64,000 nucleotides of DNA from Metellina segmentata. Taxonomy: Eukaryota; Arthropoda; Arachnida; Araneae; Tetragnathidae. Shown piece after piece: positions 33,649-46,094 of the stretch (position 1 is its first letter; each line of letters starts with the position of its first letter). Under the pieces are notes generated by a model that was not told the origin of the DNA, did no database searches, and saw only the letters and a list, made by a program, of their open reading frames with translations. Location: positions 28,097,235 to 28,161,234 of the forward strand of contig OX375877.1 in NCBI GenBank assembly GCA_947359465.1, read 5' to 3'. The translations under genes and the position numbers were made by a program.

Positions 33649-34520
33649 CTCTAAGTCAACCATACAAATGGTATCCGCAAGATGTCCCATACATCAATAT
33701 TTGACCGATTTTTCTAATGACGAGACATCTTGCCATCCCGATTTTGCCAATTGTTTTGACGACTACATGATCAAGATCTGGTAACGTGATATTTCGTTCA
33801 TCCAGATCTTGTCAGTTTATTTCTAATGACGATACATTCTGTTCATCAAAATCATGTCTGTTTTGTAGATTGTTTTTAGCTCTAAGTCAACCATACAAAT
33901 GGTATCCGCAAGATGTCCTATCCATCAATATTTGACCGATTTTTCCAATGACGAGACATCTTGCCATCCCGATATTGCCAATTGTTTTGACGACTACAAG
34001 ATCAAGATCTGGTCACGTGATATTTCGTTCATCAAGATCTTGTCAGTTTATTTCTAATGACGATACATTCTGTTCATCAAAATCATGTCTGTTTTGTAGA
34101 TTGTTTTTAGCTCTAAGTCAACCATACAAATGGTATCCGCAAGATGTCCTATCCATCAATATTTGACCGATTTTTCCAATGACGAGACATCTTGCCATCC
34201 CGATATTGCCAATTGTTTTGACGACTACAAGATCAAGATCTGGTCACGTGATATTTCGTTCATCAAGATCTTGTCAGTTTATTTCTAATGACGATATATT
34301 CTGTTCATCAAAATCATGTCTGTTTTGTTAATTGTTTTTAGCTCTAAGTCAACCAACTAAATGGTTTGCGAGATATCTCTTACATCAATATCTGATTAAT
34401 TTTTCCAATGACGAGACGTCTTGCCATCACGATAATGGCAATTGTTTGAACGACTACAAGATCAAGATATAGTCAGTTTGTATATAATGACGTGATATCT
34501 CGTCCATCCAAATCTGGTCT
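33649..34520 (+). repeat. 231-bp tandem array, about 3.8 units
   Basis: CTCTAAGTCAACCATACAAATGG-type starts occur at 33649, 33880, 34111 and 34342, exactly 231 bp apart. The first three units are nearly identical and the last is diverged. Each unit contains several ATGACGA.A.AT.TTG.CATC subrepeats, possibly derived from the GACGAGATATCTCGTC palindrome family nearby. Non-coding. Confidence 0.85.
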
Positions 34521-34904
34521 GTTTTGTTAAAGACGAGATACTTCGATAATCGCCAAGAGGGATAATAAGGTGCCCGAAAAGCGTAATTGCACCCAATCCT
34601 GGCAACTATATGTGGATGATCCAAGCGCTTATTTCGGAGCTCGAGGCTGTCTTGTACAAAGCCGGTAAAAATGAGAGAGAACAAGGATATCCTGATACAC
34701 CATTTGACCAAGGACTCTTGAGTGTTTTATCTAGGCTGGATGCAGCAAAGAAGGAAGAATGATAAGGTAGAGAAGATAGTCTGGGCCGAAGTGTTTGTTA
34801 CCAACTACCATAATAAAAGCCATTAACCAATCATAACTTTAATTATTTGAAGATGTTTGAAGCTGTCCTATTTGACTTTTTGTGGTTAAAATCAAGAACC
34901 TTAA
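34521..34904. other. No recognisable gene
   Basis: Slightly more GC-rich than its surroundings, with short open frames but no recognisable protein. Confidence 0.35.
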
Positions 34905-35346
34905 CGCCCGGTGCACATATCCGGTTTTTCAACGTGTGGCACCGAAGCCCAACTATGCACACGTAACCGTGAAATGAAGCAAGTACTCATTTCGCGCCAT
35001 TTGGGATGCATATTCTATCGAAGAAAACGTGTTTATTTCGCTTACTTTTTGTAAAAGAAGTATATTTTGAAACTAAATAAACGTTACTGGATACAACCGT
35101 TCATAAATTATTATTTATATTCCATTTATTTATGAAAACAAGGTACATCAGATCGGAGAAGAGTGTACGGCGAACTGCGGCGCCGTGGGAAACTGTGGTG
35201 AAAATTGCACTCAAGTTGGACGTGCGTCGCCGCAGCGGCGCCGGAGGCATGTGTGTACTACTCCATTGGATCTTATATTTCTCAGACCGCACTTACGTTT
35301 CTGCAGTGGCGACGCACGTTGAAAAACCGTATTTGTGCACCGGGCC
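34905..35346. mobile_element. TTAA-flanked MITE (piggyBac-type), copy 2
   Basis: A 442-bp element, with TTAA on both sides (34901-34904, 35347-35350) and inverted ends CGCCCGGTGCACATATCCGG and CGG..TTTGTGCACCGGGCC. It is collinear with 19332-19779. Here the terminal symmetry and both targets are preserved. Confidence 0.8.
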
Positions 35347-35350
35347 TTAA

Positions 35351-37080
35351 ATGAAAACTGACGTGCAAGATTTACTTTGAAAAAATCAACGTTTTGCTTC
35401 GATTTATCGATTATTACTTTTTACATCAAGGTTTAGTGTTTTTTATTAGGGGATGCCAGGCTTCTGGGTTTCCGTGGACATTACATCACTAATAATTAGT
35501 GAGTTAAAAAATATTTACAAAAAATCTTTTACTGTGCAAAAAATACGTTCCGTCGCGCTGTTTCTGAAATAGTTCTTAAGTTTAAAAAAGAACATCAGTC
35601 ACACACACAATACGTATTTAACGATAGCAAAACAGTATTAACAGATAATGCAATCAATGATAACATTCAGCGCTTAGAATAATTTGCTTTCACTAACACA
35701 GGGTCTTCACAGTTTACATTCCACAAATTTTCTAGAGTAGTGTATGAATTATAAATGCAAATCAGAAAAAAAATAGTTAGCGATAATTTGATATTTTTAA
35801 CGTGGTTATGGGCAAAAATCGAGTAAAATAATTTGTTGTTTCTCTTACAAGTTACCATGAAAATGACACGTGCAGATGATTCAATATCAAAACAAACTAC
35901 TGTAAAATCGTATAAAAAGGTTTCCGATACATATTAAATTTGTTATTTAATCGAATTGCTTTTTTCAATTAAGAATGTAAAAATTGCCTAACACACCAAA
36001 TTCTACCAATTCACAAAGCATACTATTTAAATTTTGGTCGCGAACATAAAAATTCTTTGAAAGAACATGGTTATTTGTTCAGGTAGTTCATTTTTATAAA
36101 GAATGGAATATTATTTTAAAGCAAAAGTTATTTTTTCTATTAATATAACGATTTACTTGTAGATTAACAAGATTTTTTCTTAATCATTTCGATAACACCA
36201 ACGAACATGACATTTTTACCCAAGTAGTTGTTTTATACAACATATATTGCAGTATAAATTAGTTATAAACGCCATCTTTATTCTTCCCAACATTGCATGT
36301 CCTATAGTGTTAAAAATCTTTTTAAAAAGTTCACATGACAGTTGAGACAGATACGTTTTCCTTGTCCTTCCAAGTAGTCACGTTTGAAAATTGTAACAGT
36401 TCTGTCAAAGACACACAAAGACAGTTTAAAGCTAGTCAGTCTCCAAATTGTTCCAGGATTTATTTTAAATCAGGCGATCTTTCAACACTTTTGAAATGGA
36501 ATGCAAAACCAGATTTAACGACACCTAACATTTACAAAGCAGTTTTCAACCATCACCTCCTGACTGTTAAGATTTTAAAGTAACATCCACCTCTTTAATG
36601 ACATTCAAATCATTTTTCTGTACACCCTTCAGCGGACTATCCTGATTTTTGACTGATGTTGCATTAGTCCTGCTTTCGCTCGAATATTGGATAACGATAT
36701 CACCATCATCTTATCATCATGCCATATCACAAAAAATGACGAGTTCTTCTCTAAGCTGCGATTCCTGTCAAATACGATTCCTACATGAGTTGTGTTTCTT
36801 TTTCCCTCTTTCTTCTTCGTCAGCCAAAGGTTTCCGCGTGTGTATGTATATTACTAAACGCGTTGTCTGTTGTATTTGAAGCAGCTTGGCCCATTATGGC
36901 CCTTGCTGAATAAAAACTCAGCCATACATTCCCTAAGTCGGTAAGCCTTATTACGAAACCGGCAGTAGGTCTATGTTCCTAGTCACTGGACCAGTCTAAA
37001 ATTCTTAAACATTTAATCACACACAAAGAATATTATATATTGGAAACTAGTTTTTCTCCAAATTATTCCATCTGTTTTTG
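35351..37080. other. No recognisable gene; degenerate GPCR-tail copy
   Basis: AT-rich. About 36580-36700 resembles 38370-38475 (AGTAACATCCACCTCTTTAA, then TTTTGACTGATGTTGCA, GTCCTGCTTTCGCTCGAA), so it looks like a diverged duplicate of the end of the GPCR exon. Nothing else is recognised. Confidence 0.4.
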
Positions 37081-38440
37081 GACATTATTAGAACTTACAG
37101 AAGAGGGATTATCATGAGATCTAACCTTAAGAACATTCAACCAACATGCTGTTTACATTAAAAAGTAACATTCACTTCGTTAAAGACATTTATATTGCAT
37201 TTTCTTGTACACCTTTCTTATTCGAACCATTTTGCTGTTTTTCTGTGTTTTTGGAAATTATTAGAACTTACAGAAGAGGGATTATCATGAGATCTAACCT
37301 TAAGAACATTCAACCAACATGCTGTTTACATTAAAAAGTAACATTCACTTCGTTAAAGACATTTAGATTGCATTTTCTTGTACACCTTTCTTATTCGAAC
37401 CATTTTGCTGTTTTTCAGTGTTTTTGGAAATTATTAGAACTTACAGAAGAGGGATTATCATGAGATCTAACCTTAAGAACATTCAACCAACATGCTGTTT
37501 ACATTAAAAAGTAACATTCACTTCGTTAAAGACATTTAGATTGCATTTTCTTGTACACCTTTCTTATTCGAACCATTTTGCTGTTTTTCTGTGTTTTTGG
37601 AAATTATTAGAACTTACAGAAGAGGGATTATCATGAGATCTAACCTTAAGAACATTCAACCAACATGCTGTTTACATTAAAAAGTAACATTCACTTCGTT
37701 AAAGACATTTAGATTGCATTTTCTTGTACACCTTTCTTATTCGAACCATTTTGCTGTTTTTCAGTGTTTTTGGAAATTATTAGAACTTACAGAAGAGGGA
37801 TTATCATGAGATCTAACATTAAGAACATTAAACCAACATGCTGTTTACATTAAAAAGTAACATTCACTTCGCTAAAGACAGTTAGATTGCATTTTCTTGT
37901 ACACCTTTCTTATTCGAACCATTTTGCTGTTTTTCTGTGTTTTTGGAAATTATTAGAACTTACAAGAGGGATTATCATGAGATCTAACATTAAGAACATT
38001 CAACCAACATGCTGTTTACATTAAAAAGTAACATTCACTTCGTTAAAGACATTTAGATTGCATTTTCTTGTACACCTTTTTTATTCGAACCATTTTGCTG
38101 TTTTTCTGTGTTTTTGGAAATTATTAGAACTTACAGAAGAGGGATTATCATGAGATCTAACATTAAGAACATTCAACCAACATGCTGTTTACATTAAAAA
38201 GTAACATTCACTTCGTGAAAGACAGTTAGATTGCATTTTCTTGTTCACCTTTCTTATTCGAACCATTTTGCTGTTTCTCTGTGTTTTTGGAAATTATTAG
38301 AACTTACAAGAGGGATTATCATGAGATCTAACATTAAGAACATTCAACCAACATGACGTTTACATTAAAAAGTAGCATTCACTTCGTTATAGACAGTCAG
38401 ATTGCATTTTCTTGTACACCTTTCTTATTCGAACCATTTT
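37081..38440. repeat. 173-bp tandem array, about 8 units
   Basis: AAGAGGGATTATCATGAGATC recurs at 37101, 37274, 37447, 37620 and 37793, then three more times, with a 173-bp period and a few small indels. The right end runs into the last codons of the GPCR exon (38397-38440), and every unit contains the same stretch (TTATTCGAACCATTTTG). The array therefore consists of copies of the exon end plus downstream sequence. Confidence 0.85.
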
Positions 38441-39126
38441 GACTTTTTGCAGATGTACCAATCGTCCTGCTTTTGCTCGAAAACTTGACTACTAACCCAC
38501 CATCCACCGAACAGCATGGCTTGTCGCCAAACAAAAACGACTTGAAGCCTTCCCTAAGTCTGTTGTTGAAGAAAGCATATAAAATGGGATTGATGCAACT
38601 GTTTGATGCTCCGAGCCACTGTGCAATCGGTGCTGACACCTGTATGACGAACTCCTCCAGGCTGTTCTCCAGATAAGGTTCGCCAACTTTGATCCTGGTG
38701 AATATGGCATACAATGGAAGCCAAGACCCCATGAACACTAACACCACAACGAACAGCATCTTGACCACCTTCACCTTCGACCTATGTACCAAACCGTTGT
38801 TGTGGGCACCTTCTCCAGGCAGTTTCCTTCGCCATACCTTCAGCCATATGAAGCCATAGCAGACTAGGATGATGCCGAGTGGAAGCAAATAGCAAACAAC
38901 TAGGTTGGCAACTATAAAGTAGACCGTGCCCATTTGCTCTGTAGGCCATACCTCGCGACAGACATACAGGCTGTCATTATCGGAGGTCCGGCCAATGTGT
39001 ATGAGTCTAAAATATATAGTCCAAGGTAAAGTCAGAGTGAAACTGAATATCCAAATCGCAGCAATGATGAACCGGTATCCTCGGGAAGTGATTTGCCATG
39101 TCATTGGGTAGCATATCGCAAGAAAC
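38397..39126 (-). CDS. Neuropeptide-type rhodopsin-family GPCR, last coding exon
   Basis: The exon starts after an acceptor (TTTTCAG, ending at 39127) with RFLAICYP, the segment just after the E/DR(Y/F) motif of class A receptors, and continues with MTWQITSRGY. Counting from that Met: TM4 about 12-32, the conserved extracellular Cys at 49, TM5 about 58-84, TM6 about 113-136 with WLP at 128-130, TM7 about 152-180 with NPILY at 172-176, then a cytoplasmic tail ending at TGA (38397). Loop and TM6-TM7 sequence (KVKVVKML, AQWLGASNSC) resemble arthropod peptide receptors of the SIFamide/NPFF or trissin kind; I cannot decide between them. TM1-TM3 must be encoded further right and are not visible. 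The exon looks intact and functional. Its final codons are duplicated in the adjacent tandem array. Confidence 0.8.
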
Positions 39127-39486
39127 CTGAAAATAGTAAGATAACTATTATTATTTGCTCACCAAAAATTCAAAAGCAAGCGAATGAAACTTGATTTCTG
39201 ACCTATTATTTGGCTCTAAAAAATATTAAAGTTTTAAAATAAAAAATGCAGTAACACTATATTCCAATTGGTGTATGTCAGCCACCTAGTAATTTCTATA
39301 CGAATCAAGGTTTGTCAACACGTTTATGTTGGCGATTGCCTCGTTGGGAGTAACAACGGCTTATCTACTGTCTGCTTCTTTGCAGATAATCGTAATTTTG
39401 CCCCCTGTAGATACGAGGCCGAAGAAGTCAGTGATCATGCAGGGTGCTGTCGTATGGTGCTGTCATATGGTACTGTCATAACAGTT
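39127..39486. other. Intron of the GPCR gene, no other feature
   Basis: Begins (minus strand) at the acceptor of the last GPCR exon. No further exon is recognised. Confidence 0.5.
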
Positions 39487-40074
39487 CTGTCATAAACGAC
39501 AGCACAATAAACACACCTCACGGTTCCTTCTCAAAAACCAATCCGAAAAAGCCTTATCTGTTCATTTATTTTAAATGACATTCCTGAGCCGCGGTAGCTC
39601 AGTCAGTAGAGCATCAGGCTCGCATCAAAAGGGTTGTTTGTTCTGTCCTCAGCGGAGCCTGCAATTCTGATGGTTACGAGATCGGCGCTTAGACCTGGCT
39701 AAAGACCGTCGTGTTCGCTAATGGTGGCTGGGGCACGTTAAATAGGTCGTGGTCACAAAGTCCCCCATGTTCCCATACCAAATCAACACCTCTGGGGGTA
39801 CCTGATCAGGGGGTTATCGGCCTCTGATTGGGATCTAAATTACGATATGTGTGAGTGAAAGGGACCTTCCTGTAAAACGGATGTATCATGCATGAAGAAG
39901 TCCAACCCTCCGGAGCAATGGCACCCCCAATTAGGCCATATATGGCCCGCACGACAACAACAGCAAGAAATTGTACTGTCATAAACGACAGCACAATAAA
40001 CACACCTCACGGTTCCTTCTCAAAAACCAATCCGAAAAAGCCTTATCCGTTCATTTATTTTAAGTGACATTCCT
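39487..40074 (+). mobile_element. tRNA-derived SINE, copy 2, between 99-bp direct repeats
   Basis: The SINE body (about 39586-39975) has the same A box (GGTAGCTCAGTCAGTAGAGC), B-box region and CAA-type tail as 24539-24996, with a deletion in the body. It is framed by two nearly identical 99-bp segments (39487-39585 and 39976-40074), starting CTGTCATAAACGACAGCAC and ending TGACATTCCTG. A duplication this long is not a normal target-site duplication. Confidence 0.75.
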
Positions 40075-40949
40075 GTGATATTCGCGTCGAGAGTTTTATG
40101 ACGTAATTTCCAGTCTTTCGAAATTTCAACACCTATTATACCAAACAAACTATCCTTTTAGTGTCCCACGGTTTTATTGTATCTGGTGTACATCGAGACA
40201 CAAGTATGACAATAAAGCACAAGATGGGTATGCAAATCCAAATGTATTGCGTCAGAAGTATGCACAAACTCTCAGAGGTATGCATCTGCGTATCTACTGA
40301 ATGCCACGTCCAATCGAAAAACGGACAACACTTTTTAGGTTCAGTTTTGACAAGGAATCTTGTGTGATATGAACATTCGATGATCAATTCTGACCATTTA
40401 GATCATTTTCTCAGAAGAATAAGGAGATGATCAATTTTGACCACTCAGTTCATTTGCCATGAACAATGATATCTCTGTTTGTCCTTTGCAATGAAACCCC
40501 GTTCATTGTGGTGTCCAGGACAACGAAATGGATGGTTTCTTGTCAAAAGGAAGTCGCCAGTGTTCCCAAAAGCCTTCAATATATCTCCTTTCGTTCATTC
40601 ACATTGCATACCACCATTAGTTTAAACCTAAGGGCGAAATCTAGACTTCACCAAGTTGCAAATGGTAATAAATGGCTACCACTCTTTGACAAGAGACCAC
40701 TCGTCCCGGGATCCTCAAAATCTCCAATAGTTGCCCATTAACCATTTAACAGACCACAAATGTTGTTTGCACATCTCTATTGAAATGCTTGACCACCTTG
40801 CGTATCTTATAGGACTCCAGACAAGTCGTTTTCAATGCTGATTACTTGGATGTTTATACAGCACTAAAAAAAACTAATGCAAAAGCACTGGAGAGCCCGT
40901 CTGCTAAAGACATCACAGCTAAAAACTCGGCATGCATGTAATTGAATTG
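40075..40949. other. No recognisable gene
   Basis: Near-even base composition for this window, with several open frames of 65-90 codons on both strands. None shows family resemblance or exon-like conservation that I can see. Confidence 0.35.
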
Positions 40950-41290
40950 CATTTTCGCACTGGAGCAAGATAACGGATTATTAGCGACAGTGCAAGATAA
41001 TTGTCGAAGGGAAAGCTTCGAGGACAACACCTCGTCGTTTTGGACTGCGGCCAGATGATGAGGACAACACCCGAGCTGGCACCCTACTTTCCAAGCGTCC
41101 ACACCTACGTTAAGATATTTGAGATCACGACAGATTTTACACCAGCCCCCACACAGACACACATACACGACGGTCTTTGGTTGGATCGAGTTTTGAAATT
41201 GCAACCCTCAGGCTGCTAATTCACTACTTTTCCAGCTTGGCGGCGCGTGCTGCTACCACGGTCCCTACAAACGCTCCACATTTGCCTTGA
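40950..41290. repeat. Old dispersed repeat related to 25600-25900
   Basis: Shares CACTGGAGCAAGATAACG, GACAACACCTCGT, ACACCAGCCCCC and CTACTTTTCC blocks with about 25600-25900, and the leading block with about 29210. Family unknown; non-coding. Confidence 0.4.
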
Positions 41291-41732
41291 ATGAACTTTG
41301 GGATGAGTGTTCATATATATAAATCAGAGGTACAGGTACAGTCTACGTTTTATCTACCAGATTTAAATTTAAAATCAATTGAATTTCTTGAGCTCATGTA
41401 ATTAAACAGGGAATATGTTGGCCTGCATGAAGACTGCAGTGTCTTAAACAGCGACACCATTTTCAACGGGCTTGCTGGTGAGAAAGCGCGAACTACAGTT
41501 TCAGTTTCTACTCTCCTTAGTTTAACTTCTTCTTGCTTCTTAAACCGTTCCTATTGGTTATCTATAGTTTCAGTTCGCATTTGTATATAGCGCTTATTTC
41601 TTTGTATGCTAGTACTGTGATTTGTGTCTCTGTCGTTGTAACGAGTATGTGCTGTGATGTTCGTAAAATAAAAAGCTTCTGGTTATGTCAGATTCAAGAC
41701 CATAATGATCCTAACTTTACACCTTAATGTGG

Positions 41733-41768
<36 letters not shown>

Positions 41769-41939
41769 TCAGTTATCGTCTATATGGTCAGCTCAACGGT
41801 CCAGAAAAATCAGACCATATATGCGGAACAATACTACACTGTTTAATTATGACAGGATTATATTCACCGATCAGAATATAGTGCTCTTAAACAAATAATT
41901 AAACTTTTTAAGAACATTTTAAAAATTAATTATTTTAAA
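41291..41939. other. No recognisable gene; (TA)n microsatellite
   Basis: 41738-41764 is a pure (AT)n run. No coding region. Confidence 0.4.
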
Positions 41940-42124
41940 CAAGTTCTCTGGAGCGACGAATCAAGGTTCACGTTTGTTTTTCCGCAATAAATGGACATGG
42001 ATAACGAAACTCGTTGTACAGTGTTTGTTTGTTTGATTTAACACAGGGAAATGTCGCGGTCATATTTTAGCTGTCCCTGTCATATTTGAAACCCGAGCAA
42101 CGATCGGGTATTCAGATAGTGGAT
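41940..42124 (+). mobile_element. Tc1 and Helitron family C fragments
   Basis: 41941-41990 reads VLWSDESRFTF, the first catalytic motif of a Tc1 transposase, and nothing more of the enzyme. About 41985-42124 matches the interior (GATAACGAAAC, ACAGGGAAATGTCG) and 3' hairpin (AACCCGAGCAACG.TCGGGTA) of the Helitron at 30250-31204, internally deleted. Confidence 0.5.
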
Positions 42125-43611
42125 TATAAAGTGTCAAAACTTCACATTTAGGATTCATTGTCCACGTATCGAACCCGGCAGTATACTAGAGGAAGAAAAA
42201 TCTGCCTTTGTATAGAAATTCCGTTAATACTTCTCCTGCATGCTGTAAACTTACCACAACTATTCACCCTAGTAGGGGGTCGTTTTATAGCATCTAGAAT
42301 CGTTAATTTAGTATTTCTACAAAGGAATTTATTTTCTATAGTTGTGGCTGTATTTCAGCCGAAGTTGGATAATCACGATCTTCAGTCACTGGGAAATTCT
42401 AACTTCGTTGAAATTTTATTCCCTCAATTTTAGAATATGCAATGAACTCTTTTATAATCATTTTTAAATATAAGAAAATCTGAAAAAATAATAAGATATA
42501 TTATTTTTTCTTGAAAGGTTATTTTAATTCTAGAATATTTAGTGCTTCCGCTGACCACATTTTGGGAACCACTGGCTCAGAGCAATTCCAGCATCCAGTA
42601 AAATGTCAGAATTTCACTATTTTATATGACTTTTTACATAAAAAAGGTAATTTAAGATACGGATGTATTCGAATCCTCTTTTGGTTCATTCAGTGATCTG
42701 ACCATTTTTCGTACGGTTCGACAACGTCAAGCTTTTAACAATTCGATTTGGAGTTTCAAATCCAATTTTTTAAGACTTTTTGTGATCTCATAACAAAAAT
42801 GTATTTTTATTCTTTACTGACACCCATTTTATAAACTTAACTCAAGCTTTAAATCTTGAAAAATTTCAATTTAAAATAGTAAATTGTTTAACATTTTATT
42901 GTTTTTCTTGATGTAAAAAAATTACCTTTGTCTTGTGTTTGGCCCTTGTTTGCTTAAACCAACCAGCCTTCTGTAATATATTTTAATTTTAATAATATTT
43001 CTATTCTCGAATTCTTTTTGATAAGCAGATTCTAAATAGTCTCTTCCTAGAATAACTCCCCAATTTTACCTTTCTCTTACTAAGTAGAATCATTACCCAT
43101 TCGGCGTAGGCATAGCGAAAGTAAATTTATCCATTTTAATTCCATTTATAATGTCTTTAACATTAATTCTTTCAAGAATATAAAATAGAAATATCAAGAG
43201 CAACTGTTGTTTGCTGTCAAATAGAAATCTTAATGACAAGCTTCCGAGAACTTACGTTGGATCACTTTTAATTCTCTCATTGGTTATAATTACATTTTAT
43301 CCATTCTTGACTCTATCATGCTTAGAATATATTTGAATACTTTCATGAGAAATTGCTGGGGAGCATCAATCAAATGTAAGGAAACGAGAAATACCTACTA
43401 TCATTTTGTTGATATAATAAGTAGAAAGGGTAAACGACATTTGTAAGAGCACTTTCTGTCAAGCTAAAATAGGTGATAGTGTTTCTGCTGTGATGAGTGT
43501 TTCCATACGCGATACATATTCTGAAAGCTACGACACGGCTTCTTTTTTAGTACGATTTCAGCACTTTACCAATAAAAATCGCAAAGAAGAAATTACAAAT
43601 TGATATTTATA
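42125..43611. other. No recognisable gene
   Basis: AT-rich. A plus-strand frame at 42158-42433 has no recognisable domain. Confidence 0.35.
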
Positions 43612-44166
43612 TGGCCCAAAGTATTTGGACACTGCATGTTTTTCAGAAAAAGTGCTTTATTATTCTATTTAGTAACGGGTACGCCCTCTTTTTGTTTGAA
43701 TTATAGCTGAACACGTCGAGGCATACTTTTCACAGCTTCTCTGTACCTGGGCAGTAATAGCTCGTTATGCCTCTTGCAAGGCTGTGAACAGAGATTGTTG
43801 TGAAGATGGGCGTGCGTGGAGGTGTCGTACTCGTCGCTCCAGTCTGTCCCACAAGTGCTCGATCGGATTGCGATCGGGGCACTGAACAGGCCAGTCAAGA
43901 AAATTCGCCCCATTTTCAGGAAACCAGTCAAGCACACGTTTTGCAGTATGACATTGATCTCGATCTTGTCGGAAGAAACAACTATCTTCGCCGTTGAATT
44001 GCCATAGAGTAGGTAAGGCCGAATGATCCAGAACGTCGAGGTACACGTCAGCGTTCATGGTACCAGGTACATAATGCAATGGGCCGAGTCCTAACCAGGA
44101 AAAAACAACTCCACTCTAAGATGGATCCTCCTCCGAATTTCTGCAGTGTCCAAATACTTTTGTCCA
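43612..44166 (-). mobile_element. Internally deleted Tc1-like element
   Basis: A 555-bp element with inverted ends TGGCCCAAAGTATTTGGACA and TGGACAAAAGTATTTGGACA, flanked by TA (43610-43611, 44167-44168). It keeps only the C-terminal half of a transposase. It has the same deletion pattern as 13238-13814, but is a different Tc1 family. Confidence 0.8.
43694..44135 (-). pseudogene. Tc1-like transposase, C-terminal fragment
   Basis: The minus-strand frames give GGGSILEWSCFF, then after a frameshift LHYVPGTMNADVYLDVLDHS, the second-motif region FFRQDRDQCHTAKRV, and the third-motif region DWPVQCPDRNPIEHLWDRLE. In the second motif the usual QDNAP is changed to QDRDQ, and SPDLNP is CPDRNP. A decayed fragment lacking the N-terminal half. 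Confidence 0.8.
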
Positions 44167-44590
44167 TATTGTGTATAAGGACTGGAAATGGAAAACGCAG
44201 CAAGAACGAAATAAAAATTACCTTCCCCGTCAAAACGTAGTAAATACCAAGGTTTTCAACTTGGGAAACGATGTAAGTGTTCAACACGCTCTGAGTAGTT
44301 GAAAACGCGTTAGTAGACGCCCACGCGATACATGTACCACAAGGAGCTGAAACGTATTCTTCGCTCGCCTGTAAAATTTGGAAATAGGCACTTAATTGCG
44401 TGTACCATTTCCAGTATTCCTATGAAAACTGATTTGTCAACACCAATTAGATTAAACGTCAAATTTCGCAAAAAACGGCAGTAACCAATATTTTAAGGAA
44501 CGACATGCACCATACGAGTTAGCATTTGGATAACAGAAGTAAATCCTTCGCAGATTGTGTGTCTGATTTGTTTATTTAAAACCTTTGGAC
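44167..44590. other. No recognisable gene
   Basis: Nothing recognised. Confidence 0.35.
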
Positions 44591-45060
44591 TACGGCTACA
44601 GATATAACAAGCGCGATTCTTTCTTTCTTATATTTTCAAAGTACAACTGATGTAACAGCCATAGTCTAAATTCTTTCTCGGAGTGATTCTTATGATTTTC
44701 AAGGTACAACTGTTTAAACGGCCGTAGTCTAAATTCTTTTCTTGGCGCGATTCTTCAAATTTTCAAGGTACAACTGCTGTAAAGACCGTAGCCTAAATTC
44801 TTTCTGGACTTTAAATTATGTCTGTACTTTTTCTTGATTTTCTGTACTTTAATCTATAGTTCGTTTTCAAAGAAAAGAAAACTAAGCAGCAATATTATTT
44901 TCAGATTTTTTCACTCACATTTATTTTTGCATTTTAAAATTTTGTTCTATTTTTAGTTGAAATTTTGTTCTATTTTTAGTTGAAATTTTGTTCTATTTTT
45001 AGTTGAAATTTTGTTCTATTTTTAGTTGAAATTTTTTTCTATTTTTAGTTGAAGTTTGTC
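44591..45060. repeat. Two adjacent tandem arrays (about 63 bp and 23 bp)
   Basis: About 44591-44810 has three diverged units of 62-64 bp marked by TTTTCAA.GTACAACTG (44634, 44696, 44760) and GTAGTCTAAATTCTTT. About 44935-45056 has five to six near-perfect units of 23 bp (TTTTGTTCTATTTTTAGTTG). Confidence 0.75.
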
Positions 45061-45660
45061 ACAAGAATGCAAAATCACAAGAGAATAACAAACACGAATT
45101 GCAATCGTTTGGAACAACTTTGTTTTCGCGATAACTGCAATTTTATTTCGTTCTCATTTCTGTTGGTTGTAAATTTGATATATATATATATATTATTTTT
45201 TTTAATAAATTCTAATTCGTATTTATCACACGCAAAAGCAAATGACACGATTTGAAAACTGTGCGATCAAGTTAAAATAAAGCACCTTTTAAATGGCTTT
45301 TTCCCGATATTAAAAGAATGTTAACAGAAAAAATACGACCTAGGACTTTTGAAACATTAAAAATTGAAACATTGACTACAGTCACTAACAGTAGGTCAAT
45401 GTTGCTTACTTCACGAGTTGGAGCTTATTATATCTATAAAAAAATCTTTTGAAAAGAGTGATTCTCTTCTTAGAAAACCCTTTCATATCTATCTCTCACT
45501 TTCTTTTTTTTTTAAATGTTCTAATCAATCGCCTTTTTTACATAAAAAAATTATAAAAATGTCGAAAAAGTGTAAAATTTTTTCTTCTTGGCACTTAAAT
45601 AATGTTAGCACTTTTCTATGAAATAGAAAAAAAAAGTGATTATTAAGGTCACTTTTTTTC
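45061..45660. other. No recognisable gene
   Basis: AT-rich. The segment at about 45590-45690 resembles the 3' part of family C Helitrons (GTTAGCACTTTTCTATGAAA, AACCAATTAGCCCGAG). Confidence 0.35.
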
Positions 45661-46094
45661 AATCTATAGCTAACCAATTAGCCCGAGTAAATTATTTGTA
45701 TTGGCGTTTTTTAGGTGCACTTTTAGTAGCGAGAGCGAGTTATGGCATGTTTCGGCAATCAATCGGTATTATGGTTATTTCGTTTTTCAAAGCAACCTAG
45801 GCAAGAGGAAAATTTTGATTTCCACTATGAATATTCTAGAAAGTTCTTTCAAAATCTGTTAAATTGTAATTTGATTTCTTTGGTTGGCTTGAAATGTTTT
45901 CTTTCATTCATCGTTTTTTTAATTTTAAACTATCCTTTGATTTCGTTGTTTCTTTTTAATTGTTTCTTTCATTTCATTGATATTTTAATGTTTTTTGCCA
46001 GTTGTAAAATTTTCTTTTATTTTAATTTATGTAACGATACAGTGCTGTCGTCTCAGGTTGTGTGTTTTATATATATTTTTTTTACGTATATTTA

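Noticed and set aside
37081..38440. CRISPR-like array
   Set aside because: Units are 173 bp and repeat along their whole length without unique spacers, and the setting is eukaryotic. A plain tandem array.
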